Assembly: GCF_007859715.1 (NCBI RefSeq)
Contig: NZ_SJPG01000001.1
Location: 6,032,001-6,096,000, forward strand
Length of the DNA stretch: 64,000 nt
DNA from: Rubinisphaera italica
Lineage (GTDB): Bacteria > Planctomycetota > Planctomycetia > Planctomycetales > Planctomycetaceae
Direction of reading: 5' to 3'
In this document: positions 1-11,600 of the stretch, piece after piece
Numbering within the stretch: position 1 is the stretch's first letter
Layout of the letters: each line of letters starts with the position of its first letter
Program-made: the position numbers and the translations under genes
The notes under the pieces: model-generated
Told to the model about the DNA's origin: nothing
What the model saw: the letters and a program-made list of their open reading frames with translations, nothing else
The model's database searches: none

Positions 1-1049
1 CCCGAGTCTCCTGCGGCACTGAAAGTGGAATTCGGATTGGCTGGTCGAATCAGAAGTTGATTGCTGAAACCAAGAGTTCCCAAGTAGGGATTACTGACAG
101 GGATGCTGACAATATCATGAATGATTCCCAGGGTTCCACCAGTGGTCCGACCATTCTTGCCAACCAGCATTCCCAGTTGCGGGGCAATCGGTCGGGGATC
201 AAGTGTGTATGTGACAAATTCAGGCTTAACATATCTGCTCGCAGTAAATGCCACGGCAGCATCGACCAGATTTCCTGAAGACCTCAACTCAACAAAATCT
301 TCAAGGATGGCAATGCCATCCTGCTCCGGTGCTCTTCCTCCATCCAGAAGACCTTGCTGGATAATTCGATCAACTCTTTTTCTTCCGCTGTTGGAATCTG
401 CCAGCACGTGATTATTAGACAGGATACACAAATTCCCATTCGAGCGTACCAGAACTCCACCTAATGTCCCTGCGTCCCGAATTCCACGTCTCATGCAGGC
501 ATCATAATTCCCAATGGAAATTCCACAGGGGACAGGACGCGAGTGTCGGGTTCGGAAAGGATTTCCCTGGAGAGTTCGAATTTCTTCAATACTCTCGACT
601 TCGACAGATTTCCCCCGAACATTACCTTCGATACCGAGCATGTCTGTGGATATAGAGGACTGTTGAAAGGAATCAACAAAGACTTTTAAAGTTAACTCAC
701 TATTAAGGAAATTAGATTTTGTTGCTAATCCAATACCAGTCCCTACGACTGATGTCTGATCCGTTTCCACCAAACTACTTGATTCACCAAAGGCACGAAA
801 TGCTGAGGCTCCCCCTAATTGGGACTGCAATTCTTCCAAAGCTTCAATGAAGTCATCTGAAATTCCAAATGAATCTGGAGACACAATGGATTCAACTGAA
901 AAACCTCCTTTTAAGCCATGGGAGTTCGTTGTTGATTGAGTGGTAAAATCAGTATTCAATTGATTGACATTTTCAGAATATCCATCGGAGAAATTCTCTG
1001 ATAATTCCTTAACTGATTCGCTCTTCTTTTTGGATGTTGGTTTAGCCAT
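1..1049 (-). CDS. Trypsin-like serine protease, Nal1-like (3' end beyond window)
   Basis: Reading the minus strand from an ATG at 1049 gives an uninterrupted frame of about 349 codons that leaves the window at position 1, so the C-terminus is missing. A CAGGAA ribosome-binding site lies about 8 nt before the ATG. The N-terminal ~190 residues are hydrophilic and Ser/Asn-rich with no obvious signal peptide. A chymotrypsin-fold domain follows: the sequence SNNHVLA supplies the likely catalytic His, NLVDAAVA the Asp, and the last visible residues, SAAGDSG, the nucleophile Ser. The arrangement (long hydrophilic N-terminus, NNHV, late GDSG) resembles bacterial Nal1-like proteases. Substrate unknown. 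It is divergent from the secreted-protein cluster that starts at 1380. Confidence 0.75.
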   Translation of the reverse strand, partial: MAKPTSKKKSESVKELSENFSDGYSENVNQLNTDFTTQSTTNSHGLKGGFSVESIVSPDSFGISDDFIEALEELQSQLGGASAFRAFGESSSLVETDQTSVVGTGIGLATKSNFLNSELTLKVFVDSFQQSSISTDMLGIEGNVRGKSVEVESIEEIRTLQGNPFRTRHSRPVPCGISIGNYDACMRRGIRDAGTLGGVLVRSNGNLCILSNNHVLADSNSGRKRVDRIIQQGLLDGGRAPEQDGIAILEDFVELRSSGNLVDAAVAFTASRYVKPEFVTYTLDPRPIAPQLGMLVGKNGRTTGGTLGIIHDIVSIPVSNPYLGTLGFSNQLLIRPANPNSTFSAAGDS

Positions 1050-1379
1050 CTGATGATTCCTGTTGAAATTCCAAACACTTGTAAACTGGACATTAGGGCA
1101 TTATTTTAACTCTCTGTTCACTACTATTCAATGTTGAAGCATGAAAATGCTGTTAAAATGGAAACACTTGGTAAAGTAATGCTCATTGAAATTGGTATTC
1201 CAAATGCCTTCTGATTTATGAAGATCCCAAAAAAGGTTATTAAATTTCTTGAATACCCCAGAATATCCATTACTTGCATAATTCCTAAATGTATAGTAAT
1301 TATGTGTGAAGCGGATTCCGTCTCATAATTCGCTCAGACAGTAATTCTCAATTGCAGGCAATCAGGAAAAGGATAAAAA
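1050..1379. other. Intergenic region between divergent genes
   Basis: AT-rich gap of 330 bases between the minus-strand protease and the plus-strand secreted-protein cluster. It must hold the promoters for both directions, but I could not pick a convincing -35/-10 pair with normal spacing. No ORF or repeat was recognised. Confidence 0.5.
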
Positions 1380-1895
1380 ATGAAGTCTTTCAAGTTCGCT
1401 CTGATCTTACTGGGTGTTGTCGCAGTTACTGCTTCTGTGTTTGTGCAGTCTGCTCAAGCCCAGCGATATCGCTGCTACGGGGCAACTTCCACATTGGTCG
1501 CCCCTTCTCAATTTGGCACGTTTTCGACATTTGGAACAGGTTTACCAGTCGTAGGAGCGGTTTACGAACCTTATGTGGTTACAAACAGCTTATTCAGCAA
1601 TTCGGTTGCCGGCTCATTCGGAACTTTTTCAGCGAATTCCTCCCTGGAACGAGCATTTGCCAATCAGCTTGCTAGCAAAATTATCGCTCAAGCTGAATTT
1701 AACGAAGTATCCGATGGTGCGTTTGATGGTGGCGGTGGAGCCGACAAAAAAGACGAATCTGATTGCGAAAAAGAGAAGATGAAAAGTGATATCGAGACTC
1801 TTCAAGCTGATGTCAAAGGCATTGACGAAAAGCTGGACAAACTGATTGCCGCTTTAGTCAAAAAAGGAACAATTAAAGAAGCTGATCTTAAGTAA
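1380..1895 (+). CDS. Secreted coiled-coil protein, unknown function
   Basis: A 171-residue protein beginning with a clear signal peptide (Lys-containing n-region, hydrophobic core, cleavage near AQAQ at residues 25-28). The middle is rich in Ser, Thr, Phe and Gly with short repeated FGTFS-like units. The C-terminal ~50 residues are charged and heptad-like, predicted to form a coiled coil. An AAAGGA ribosome-binding site precedes the ATG. It is the first of three consecutive genes for exported proteins that end in coiled coils (2129-2599 and 2659-3750). All three share a loose central pattern of TTS/NNxL followed by a helical segment, suggesting distant paralogy. I do not recognise a named family; a structural or envelope-associated role is inference only. 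Confidence 0.6.
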   Translation: MKSFKFALILLGVVAVTASVFVQSAQAQRYRCYGATSTLVAPSQFGTFSTFGTGLPVVGAVYEPYVVTNSLFSNSVAGSFGTFSANSSLERAFANQLASKIIAQAEFNEVSDGAFDGGGGADKKDESDCEKEKMKSDIETLQADVKGIDEKLDKLIAALVKKGTIKEADLK

Positions 1896-1922
1896 GCACT
1901 TTTTGTCATCAGATTAGACAAT

Positions 1923-1965
1923 AAAAACGGCACATCCGCATATTCGGATTGTGCCGTTTTTTTTG
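1923..1965 (+). terminator. Rho-independent terminator after first secreted-protein gene
   Basis: AACGGCACA pairs with TGTGCCGTT, the stem being extended inward by TCCG/CGGA, and is followed by a run of eight T. It lies about 30 nt after the stop at 1895, so the first gene is probably transcribed apart from the next two. Confidence 0.85.
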
Positions 1966-2128
1966 ATCACACTGGTTATTTATCCAGTGAACAAAACGAA
2001 TCATTAAAATCCTGTTCATCATATTATCACATGGGGACCATCCAATTAAAAAGACCGATTCCTGATGAATAATAGTTAGTCCATGCAGGACTGCGTTATT
2101 CAGTACAATAAACCATAAGGAATCGGAT

Positions 2129-2599
2129 ATGTTCCCCAGAATCACAATACTACTTGTCTTCGGTGGAGTATTACTGTGCTTAACCGAAACTCATTGCTTC
2201 GCACAGGAGTCATGTACTGACTGCTATCAGAAGCCTGCCTGCCCTCCTCCCTGCTGCCCACGACGACGTTGTGGACTGGCAGCACCACCACGCGTTCCAA
2301 TCGTTACAAGTGTTCCTGCAGCATTGGTTGCTCAGCAGGCAATTGCTGTCCGTCCACGTGCAATCATTGGTACAACTTCAATTTTAGGTGATCAGGGAAT
2401 TACCAATAATGCACTGTTCGAGAAATTGATGATTGCTCAGTTGAAATCTCAACTCGAAGAAAAAGCAAACAATCAAAGTCAATCGGCTGATTGTGATGAA
2501 GATATTTCGGAGGAAGAGTCTGAAAAAATTACTGAACTGAAAAAGCAGGTTGAAGACCTTAAGCACAAATTGAGTCAACTCGAAGAACTACTTAAATAA
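2129..2599 (+). CDS. Secreted Cys/Pro-rich coiled-coil protein, unknown function
   Basis: A 156-residue protein with an N-terminal signal peptide ending near CFAQ (residue ~25). A Cys/Pro-rich segment follows (CTDCYQKPACPPPCCP, residues ~29-44), unusual for a cytoplasmic protein and suggesting disulfides or metal binding outside the membrane. The region around residues 80-110 contains TTSILGDQGITNNALFEKL, which resembles the central part of the preceding gene product. The C-terminal ~45 residues are acidic and basic heptads (EESEKITELKKQVEDLKHK), a predicted coiled coil. An AAGGAA ribosome-binding site precedes the ATG. No known family recognised. Confidence 0.6.
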   Translation: MFPRITILLVFGGVLLCLTETHCFAQESCTDCYQKPACPPPCCPRRRCGLAAPPRVPIVTSVPAALVAQQAIAVRPRAIIGTTSILGDQGITNNALFEKLMIAQLKSQLEEKANNQSQSADCDEDISEEESEKITELKKQVEDLKHKLSQLEELLK

Positions 2600-2658
2600 A
2601 CAACTTCTTACACTGTTAACAATTATTCATGATGAGTGAGTATTAAAAGGATTTATCA

Positions 2659-3750
2659 ATGTTTCAGTTCAAAATAGCAGGAATTCTGGCAGCTGCCAGC
2701 CTTGTGACAGCGAATGTCACCAATACAACCATGGCCCAGCAACCGTGCGCGTCCGGTTATTGTGCAGACTCAAATTGTGGATGCGTCCAGACGCCTCCTC
2801 CACCTGTTTATCCTCAGATGGCCCAACAGGGTGTCTTTGCCAATGGACAACCTTCTGGTGATGTCGCCGGCGAATCCGGTTCAATAGGTGTTCGAGGATT
2901 CTCGCTTCGCTTTCCAGAGTTGAAGCTCGAACTTCCGACTTTACAGTTGCCCAGTTTCTTCCGTTTTCGACGAGATGCTGAAGTCTTTGTAGACAGTTCA
3001 CGAGCTCCCTATGTCGCTGGTCAACCTGCGACATTCGGCCAGATCAATCCTGGTGGTCAACTGGTCAACGTCAATGGAACTTACATGACGACTTCAAATG
3101 CTGCCCTGCTCCAGCAACAGGGAATGTACGGTACCATGAATTCATTCAATACTCAGGGACAGACAGATTTTAATGTCGAACGAACACTGCTCGATCAGTT
3201 GGAGCAGGAGCGTCAGGAAAAAGAAGAAATGCGTAAAAAACTGGAGCAGTTGGAACGTTGTGTTCAAGATGCTCTCATGGGGCAAACACAACAACCTCAT
3301 CAAAGTTACCTCCAGCCAACTCAAAATGTGAGATATGAATCCGAAGAGGACATTCTCCAGAGAGAAATCGCTAAACTGCAAATGCAAATTGAAATGAAGC
3401 AGGCTGCACGAAAACCTGCTATCGAAAGTCAATACCACCAGAAATGCCAGGAAGTGACGGAACTCAATGAACGCTTAAAAGCCATGGAAACTATGTGTGC
3501 CCAACTGGCTAGAGAACAGGAAACCAAATTGTTTCTGGAGCGACGAGCTCGATTAATGAATCAGTTTGATCAACAACAATCTGCCCCTCAAACACTGCCT
3601 GTTAACAATGTGAAGCACATCAACTTTGTAGAAAAAGCTCCCATTCCCCACAACGAGCAGTCTGAGATACAGGAAAAGAAAACGAGTCAACTCGACTCAT
3701 CCTTCAATGACTTTACTTCAAGGTCATTTGACAAAAAGCTTGATTGGTAG
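2659..3750 (+). CDS. Secreted coiled-coil protein, third of cluster
   Basis: A 363-residue protein with a signal peptide (residues 1-26, ending TTMAQQ) and an AAAGGA ribosome-binding site. A short Cys-containing segment (CASGYCADSNCGCVQ) follows the cleavage site, echoing the Cys-rich part of the preceding protein. The middle is Gly/Asn/Gln-rich. From residue ~170 to ~300 the protein is dominated by Glu/Gln/Lys/Arg heptads, a long coiled coil in two segments separated by a Gln/Pro-rich linker. Gap to the previous gene is 59 nt, so the two are probably co-transcribed, ending at the terminator after 3800. Function unknown; an extracellular fibrous or scaffold role is possible. Confidence 0.6.
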   Translation: MFQFKIAGILAAASLVTANVTNTTMAQQPCASGYCADSNCGCVQTPPPPVYPQMAQQGVFANGQPSGDVAGESGSIGVRGFSLRFPELKLELPTLQLPSFFRFRRDAEVFVDSSRAPYVAGQPATFGQINPGGQLVNVNGTYMTTSNAALLQQQGMYGTMNSFNTQGQTDFNVERTLLDQLEQERQEKEEMRKKLEQLERCVQDALMGQTQQPHQSYLQPTQNVRYESEEDILQREIAKLQMQIEMKQAARKPAIESQYHQKCQEVTELNERLKAMETMCAQLAREQETKLFLERRARLMNQFDQQQSAPQTLPVNNVKHINFVEKAPIPHNEQSEIQEKKTSQLDSSFNDFTSRSFDKKLDW

Positions 3751-3800
3751 AGAGAATTTCGTTTAAAAATTACGAATATCCTCAACATCCAAGGAATTGC

Positions 3801-3837
3801 AGGATGGCTATTCATCACAGAATAGCCATCCTTTTTC
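3801..3837 (+). terminator. Rho-independent terminator of the secreted-protein cluster
   Basis: A perfect 13-bp stem (AGGATGGCTATTC with its complement) around the loop ATCACA is followed by a T run. It lies about 50 nt downstream of the stop at 3750. Confidence 0.9.
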
Positions 3838-4316
3838 ATTAACAGGAACTACCTATGCCCGGTGCAAAACACCCCCAAGCTTTAAGGGGAGTTTCTTTAT
3901 TGGCCCGGGCTTCTACAATCAGTTTGATCCACGGTCCCTTATGGTGACTGTATTATCATGGAAGGTTCGACCGCAGGGTCGCCAGACCGCCTTTGCGGCT
4001 TCTCTTTGCTCATGCCTTGCCAGATTGTCAGCCAGCCTGGTTCGCCATCTCCTGTGCGCAGCAGATGACCGCCCAGCAGTGGCTCATGTCAAACGACATT
4101 TGATGGTAGAGAGAGTACTGCGTCAGTAACGGCACAGTTCGTGGAGACTTGAATCATTGAGTCTGCTGTACTGCTCTTTAGCTGATGACTTCCCTGGCCG
4201 ACAGAATCCTTCGAGGGAATGGGGACATCCTCTTGTGGCTGCGCCACTCAGAGAACTCTGCGAGATTCTCTGAGCGACCCGGTAGCGAAATTGTTTACGA
4301 AAAAGGCAATCGGGAG
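3838..4316. other. Non-coding, probably degenerate stretch
   Basis: No ORF here looks like a real protein on either strand. The stretch holds a hairpin CTCAGAGAA/TTCTCTGAG at 4247-4274. It lies between a strong terminator and an IS5-type transposase remnant, so it is probably decayed accessory DNA. Confidence 0.5.
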
Positions 4317-4510
4317 TTAGCGGGCTTCGACTCCAGCCACACGTTGCTCAGGAAGATCGGCCCGGGGAATCCCCGTTTTGTGGACAAATAAAACGACATT
4401 CACAAGAAGTCGGTTGTCTTGAGCAGTTCGTTCAGGATCGGAGTCCTTGCCGGATAATAATTCTTTGATCGCGTTCCACTGACGATCTTCAATTCATGTC
4501 TTGTGATCAT
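4317..4510 (-). pseudogene. IS5-type transposase N-terminal remnant, frameshifted
   Basis: On the minus strand an ATG at 4510, behind an AGGAGGAG ribosome-binding site, starts MITRHELK. A shift of one base then gives [20 protein letters not shown], followed by [20 protein letters not shown] and PRADLPEQ. This is the recognisable N-terminal helical domain (DUF4096-like) of IS5-family transposases, which normally reads RHELTDxQW...DLLPGK...GxPWRDLPERFG. After DLPEQ the homology stops at a 21-base segment (4320-4340) that matches the half-palindrome at 48859-48894, and a stop codon follows. The DDE catalytic domain is absent. It is therefore a broken, non-functional fragment. Confidence 0.75.
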
Positions 4511-4863
4511 TGGCTCTCCTCCTTGAGTCGCCTCAATGCTCGCCCAAATCAAGCAAATTCACAATACGGAATGACCATACTGCCTGGTGCATCTTCAAAA
4601 ATGAACCGCAGCTTATGACAGTAGCAAACACAGTTATCTATTGTCATTTAATGCTCATGCGACTGCAGAGACCATAAGAAAATGGTCTGGAACCTTTCCT
4701 TGCAAATGGTTTGATGCTGCGTCAGAATGCGACTGGACGTTTCAATCCACTCATGCTGATGTGTGTGTACAAGTTGTTAAAACGGACCTTGATTTTAACG
4801 ATGCTTGTAAATATTCATCATTCATAATTCTTCGCCTGCTGATCGACCAACTGGGAAAATAAA
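4511..4863. other. Non-coding stretch upstream of gntP-type permease
   Basis: No convincing gene. The 73-residue frame at 4641-4862 has no recognisable motif or good start. The stretch contains one copy of the three-copy structured element (4616-4688, listed separately) and must also contain the promoter of the permease gene at 4864. Confidence 0.5.
4616..4688. repeat. Structured repeat element, copy 3
   Basis: AGCAAA (4623-4628) is followed after 27 nt by CATGCGACTGC (4656-4666) and then by a hairpin of AGACCAT (4669-4675) and ATGGTCT (4682-4688). The same two blocks, 26 nt apart and followed by a different hairpin, occur 3' of groES (36929-37001) and of groEL (37403-37473). The strand on which the element acts is unknown. 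Confidence 0.6.
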
Positions 4864-6558
<1,695 letters not shown>

Positions 6559-6577
6559 GAGAGTTCATGTACTACCG

Positions 6578-6611
6578 CCACGCCCATGACTTCGTTCTGG
6601 GACGTGCCACC
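6578..6611. repeat. Dispersed 34-bp repeat, copy 1
   Basis: The segment beginning CCACGCCCATGACTTCGTTC and ending GACGTGCCAC recurs at 39780-39813 with about one mismatch. Both copies are intergenic. Confidence 0.65.
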
Positions 6612-6780
6612 CAGGAGTGAACAGAAAATCGGTCGGGGAAGTGTTGTAATCGTCAGGATTAAATCAACCGACGTAATTCTCTCTCGTGCAGAGCAGTCGG
6701 AATTTGATAGACTCGCAGATCGAACGTAGCGTTAAGAGTACGTTCCCATTGAGTCCATCAGATCGGTCAGTCATCATCCC

Positions 6781-8454
6781 ATGAATCATTCAGAGATCAC
6801 ATCGACAGACAATCCCAATCCTGAAACCCTTCAGGATGATTCTGTTGGTGTTGTCGAGCCGAAAGAATCCATTGAGGAAACGTCGGAGTCTCACGTTCCC
6901 GATGCCTCGATGCTGGAAGATCGCTTTCCGGAATGGGCGCAAATGTCCCGTTCGGCTGCCATCTGGACGACAATTGTCGGCTTCATTTATGCGGTGCTCA
7001 ATTATCATAAGCTCTGGTACACCGACTTATGGGGACATCTGGCATATGGCCGGGTGATCGTGGAATCGAAATCGATTCCTGCGACCGAACCTTTACTCCC
7101 GCTGTGTGAAGGGATGCCCTTTTTCGATACGGCCTGGTTGTCTCAAGTGCTCGGTTATTTGATGTACGAGCAGTTTGGTGTGACTTCGTTACGCTTTCTG
7201 TATGCGTTGGCACTTACGATATGCGTGGTGGCATTGCTGATTCGTTTTCGTCAGAAGACCGATTCCTATGGATTGAGTCTGATCGGTTTGGCCGTTTTCG
7301 GATTTGTTGCCTGGAAAACGCTCACGATCATCAGGCCTCAAATTGCTGGTTTTACCTGTTTTGTTTTGGTCTGGACGCTCGTGTCTTGTCACAAGTGGAC
7401 GAAGTGGCAATGGGGACTTGTTCCGGCAATCTTTCTACTCTGGGCGAATTTGCATGGATCGTTTCCGGTTGGATTGGGTCTGATCGGTTTGCTCTGGATT
7501 GGCAAAACAGCTGATCAATACCTCCGCACCAAACGTATCGCGGCCTGGGCTTCTTTACGATACTTCGTGATGCTGGAATTGTGTCTGCTAGCCGTGCTGA
7601 TCAATCCTTATGGAATAGGTATCTTCTCGATCATACATTCCATTTCAGGGAACCTGAATCTGTCCACTCTGGTTGAGTGGGAGCCGTTGACACTTCGGAT
7701 GGCTCATGGACAGGCGATGGTCATTGTAGGTATTTTGTTGATAATTTTGTACAGCTACACACCTCGGCGAGTTTCGATCGCTGAGTTTCTGCTACTGATT
7801 GTTTTCGCGATCGCTGGCATGTGGTCTGTGCGGATGGTGGTCTGGTGGACACCGATTGCAGCCTTGTCTGTTGTTGTCCATGGACATGCAATACTGAACC
7901 GATTTTCGAAATTGAAATCAGAGACTCAGAATGAGCCGCATCGTTCCGGCTTAAATACCGTGGTCGCTGTGGGGATGTCCTGGATCTTTTTTGCCTACAC
8001 GCCATTTGGAGCAACCTTGCTGCATGGTTACCCGCAGGAACCAGAGAAAGCTCTCGATTTTTATCGTTCGAATCTGTCGAGTCTGACACCAGTGCTGCTG
8101 GCTAATTATCTGAACGAACATGAACCGGACGGTTTGATTTTCAATGCGTACGAATGGGGCGATTATCTGCTGTGGACTGGTCCTGAGGACCGACAACTCT
8201 TTCTGAATTCGCATGCTCATCTGGTGCCGCGAGATGTCTGGCTGGACTATTTCGTGATTGCCCGAGCAAACCAGGGCTGGGAAGATAAAATCGACCGTTA
8301 CGGAGCGAATACCGTCGTCATCGACAAGCGTTATCATTCCCGACTATTGGAGGCATTGAAGCAGGATTCCAAGTGGAAACTGGATTATGAAGATGAATTG
8401 GGAGCAATCTTTTTCCGCAGAAACCCAATTGTCACAGGTCTCATAATCAAGTAA
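6781..8454 (+). CDS. Polytopic membrane protein, unknown function
   Basis: A 557-residue protein with an acidic, hydrophilic N-terminus (~55 residues) followed by about ten hydrophobic segments between residues ~60 and ~405, and a ~140-residue soluble C-terminal domain. The layout, with WYTDLWGHLAYG after the first membrane segment and a final soluble domain, is like that of membrane-bound glycosyltransferases and O-antigen-type proteins (GT-C fold). A conserved DLWGHL/DLxxHL motif is typical of a planctomycete family usually left as hypothetical. A lipid-linked-sugar transferase role is inference. No clear ribosome-binding site was seen before the ATG; spacing of 222 nt to the permease suggests a separate promoter. 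Confidence 0.65.
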   Translation: MNHSEITSTDNPNPETLQDDSVGVVEPKESIEETSESHVPDASMLEDRFPEWAQMSRSAAIWTTIVGFIYAVLNYHKLWYTDLWGHLAYGRVIVESKSIPATEPLLPLCEGMPFFDTAWLSQVLGYLMYEQFGVTSLRFLYALALTICVVALLIRFRQKTDSYGLSLIGLAVFGFVAWKTLTIIRPQIAGFTCFVLVWTLVSCHKWTKWQWGLVPAIFLLWANLHGSFPVGLGLIGLLWIGKTADQYLRTKRIAAWASLRYFVMLELCLLAVLINPYGIGIFSIIHSISGNLNLSTLVEWEPLTLRMAHGQAMVIVGILLIILYSYTPRRVSIAEFLLLIVFAIAGMWSVRMVVWWTPIAALSVVVHGHAILNRFSKLKSETQNEPHRSGLNTVVAVGMSWIFFAYTPFGATLLHGYPQEPEKALDFYRSNLSSLTPVLLANYLNEHEPDGLIFNAYEWGDYLLWTGPEDRQLFLNSHAHLVPRDVWLDYFVIARANQGWEDKIDRYGANTVVIDKRYHSRLLEALKQDSKWKLDYEDELGAIFFRRNPIVTGLIIK

Positions 8455-8502
8455 TGACAGAGAGTGAGGAATTTGCTTATACTCGTGTTAGATTCCTCAG
8501 GT

Positions 8503-8538
8503 CGCCACTCTTCCCTCAGCTGGAATCCGAGAGTGGCG
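8503..8538. other. Hairpin 3' of the membrane-protein gene
   Basis: CGCCACTC pairs perfectly with GAGTGGCG across a 20-nt loop. No T run follows, so it is not a canonical terminator, but its position 50 nt after the stop at 8454 suggests a 3' structure. Confidence 0.4.
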
Positions 8539-8694
8539 TGGCTCTGCCAGTGCATTGTAACTTAAGTACTTGCATTAACGAATGCCAGTGGCATACGACT
8601 TAAAGAGTCAATTGGAATAGAATACTGACTTGATATATTAAAGCATTTTTTCAAGATCACCCGCCTGCAAAGGCACAAAGTTTTAACGACACGG

Positions 8695-11600
8695 ATGTCC
8701 ATGAAACCTTTCATTTCGCTGCCCGTACGTATTGATGCCCGCCTGCTGTCAATTTTGACAATCTATTTGAGTTGCCTGGCTTCAACTGTATCGGCTCAAG
8801 ATGCGTCTCCCCTGTTTCCGCTCCCACTGCCGGCTCAGTCCACCCCGGCCCCCAATTCGACGCCCGTTCCGACTTCAACCCCTGTTCCGACTTCAACTCC
8901 TGTTCCAGAAGTAGAACCTGTTCCAGAGGCAGAACCTGCCGAAACGGCATTGACTTCTCTTCCAACGGTCGAGGAACTGCAAGCCAAGCTCAAAATGGTG
9001 GAGAGTGACGAAACTCTCGAGCCGGCGTTGAAAGATCAGTTGCTGCAGACGTACCGCATCGCCATTGAATCCCGTCAAAAAATCGATACCTACAAGAAAC
9101 GAGTGATTGAAAATCGGGAAGCGATACCGAAGGTTCCCGAAAAAGCAGCCGCGGATCAGGCTGAATATAAAGATTTGCCAGAGCAGTATCCGCTAACTGT
9201 GAACAAGTCCTCGGAGCTAACGGATATCGATCAGGCTCTAACCAGTGCTGAAGCGGAATTGCGGGACTGGGAAGCCAAGAAAGCTCAAGCGGATCAGGCA
9301 CAAACTCAACGGGGTACGGATCGTAAAAAGTTTCTGGAATTACAGGTGACTCAGCCCGACCGGATAAAAGATCTCCAGGCAAAACTCACCTCGCCGCCAC
9401 CTGCAGGTCAATCGCCCCGACTCACACAGGCATTGTCAGATCTCTATAACATTCAACTGCAGATGTTGAATGAAGAAACGGCAGCCGTGAAAGAGGAATT
9501 AACCCTCTACGACGCGGAAAAAGCTGTCCGCAGGCTGGCGACAAAGTTTGAACTGTGGACTAAAAAAGTCGATTTGCAACGTAAAAAAGTGGAACTGTTG
9601 CAACAACTGAAAACGGAAAAAAAGCTCAAAGAGAATATGGATGCTCTCAAAGAATTGAAAGCGGAGAGTAACACGACTCTACCAGTACTCCAGCCATATA
9701 TTGACGAAATCGAAGCCTATACAACTCGGATTAACGAACTGGTCGATCTCAATGAAGAGGCTCAGGTCCGAAATGCAGAGGTGAAATTACTGCTTGAGGA
9801 AGTGAGCGGAAACGAGCAGACAACACAAGAACAGGAAAATACTGAAGCGGGGAAAAGTGAAGGTTTTGCACTTTCCTTACTTCGTCAATTATACGAGCTC
9901 CCTAATATTGAAGAACAGCGAGCCGAGATTCAGGCTCGAAAATCGGTGATGAGTGAAACAACATTTGAGCAGATCAACTTGAGATCCAAGCAGAAAAAGC
10001 TGATCGATATCGACGCTGCCGTTAACGAGAAGATGGAAGAGATCAAGAAGAAGGTTGACGATTCGGAGCTAGGCATCTTTGAGCAATCTGTGAAAGCCAA
10101 ACTTCGAGAGATCATATTTCGAAAAAAAGAGACGCTGGATAATCTGGAGTCCACCTATTCGGACCTCTTGGGCAATTTGACAGTTCTGGATGCGAATCAG
10201 CGGTCTCTGGTGGAGACTGTCGACGAATATCGGAACTATATCCGTAAACGAATCTTCTGGACCCGCAGTGACAAAGCGTTGGGGTTATACGATCTCGCCT
10301 CTTTATTTCAACGGAGCAGCTATCCAGTGACCAGAGAAGATCTGGTGACGGTTCCGAAAAATTATCTGCAGGATATGCAGAAAAATAAGTTAATTCACGG
10401 CTTAGGTTTCGCAATATTCATACTGCTGATTCTGTTACGTGTGCAAGCCGTGCGGGAACTTTCTGTCCTGGCAGACATCGCCCGTAAGAACAGTGCCTCG
10501 CAAATCTGGCCGACACTTCGTGCGATATTGCTCACCGCTGTCATCGCTGCTCCCATTCCGATGTTGCTGTGGTTTGCCGGTTGGCGTTTGAGCGAAGTCG
10601 ACACCAATAACAATTTCAGTAATGCTCTCGCAGAAACGTTGAAACGCATCGGTTTGATTTTTGGGATGATTGAGTTCTTTCGCCAGGTTTGCCGAAAGAA
10701 CGGTCTGGTCGACGCCCACTTCAATGGTCCGAATGTGATGTCGGCCCGAATTCGCCACAAGATGTATGAAATGATTGTGATCCTTCTGCCCATCTTTTTT
10801 GTGGTCACATTCCTGAATGAACTGACAACCGACCTGGACCGACTTCCATTAGAGAGAATTTTCTTCGCCGTCGGAATGATCCTGACTGGGCTCTTTGCGC
10901 ATCGACTGCTCAACCCGAGTGGTTCATTGATGCGAGAAGTTTTCCTGTTGAAAAACTCGACTCCAATCTCAAAAACCCGCTGGATCTGGTATCCGCTGGC
11001 AACGGCATTCCCGATCATTTTGGCTGGAATGGCTTGGGTTGGCTATTACTATACCGCCAGTCAACTCGGGTGGAGAATGGCGCAGACGACCATTCACATC
11101 TGTGTGATTCTACTCATTTGGGGAATTGCATTACGCTGGTATCGCATGTTCCAACGTTGGTTCCACATTTATGTCCTTCGAGAACGAATGCGAATGGGTA
11201 CTGAAGAATCGCAGTCTCAAACGCTTGAAGGCCAGCGCGTCAAACTGGAGCAGGAATCGCGGCTTATCGAAGATGACCGCAAAAAGCAAACATTGCGTCT
11301 GATCAATTTCTTAATTCTGATTCCGTTTGTCGTCGGACTGTGGAACATCTGGAGTGATGTTTTGCCGGCAGTTGCCTATCTGGACGAAATCCAACTCTGG
11401 ACGACTTTGGTGAAGAAGGAAGTAATCCTGGCCGATGGATCTGCTTCGATGCAAACGGAATCCGAAGCGATTACTCCGGTGAATCTCTTCATCGCAATTA
11501 TTGCTTCCATGCTCACTTTTGGACTCTCCCGCAACCTGCCAGGGATGATCGATTTCGTGGTCCTGCAACGGGTCGGCTTCGATGCCTCGTTACGATATGC

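Noticed and set aside
3797..4391. Plus-strand ORFs of 110 and 68 residues
   Set aside because: They lie across a terminator and a decayed region and resemble no protein; composition is odd.
4641..4862. 73-residue plus-strand ORF before the GntP permease
   Set aside because: No recognisable motif or ribosome-binding site, and its start overlaps the structured repeat copy 3.
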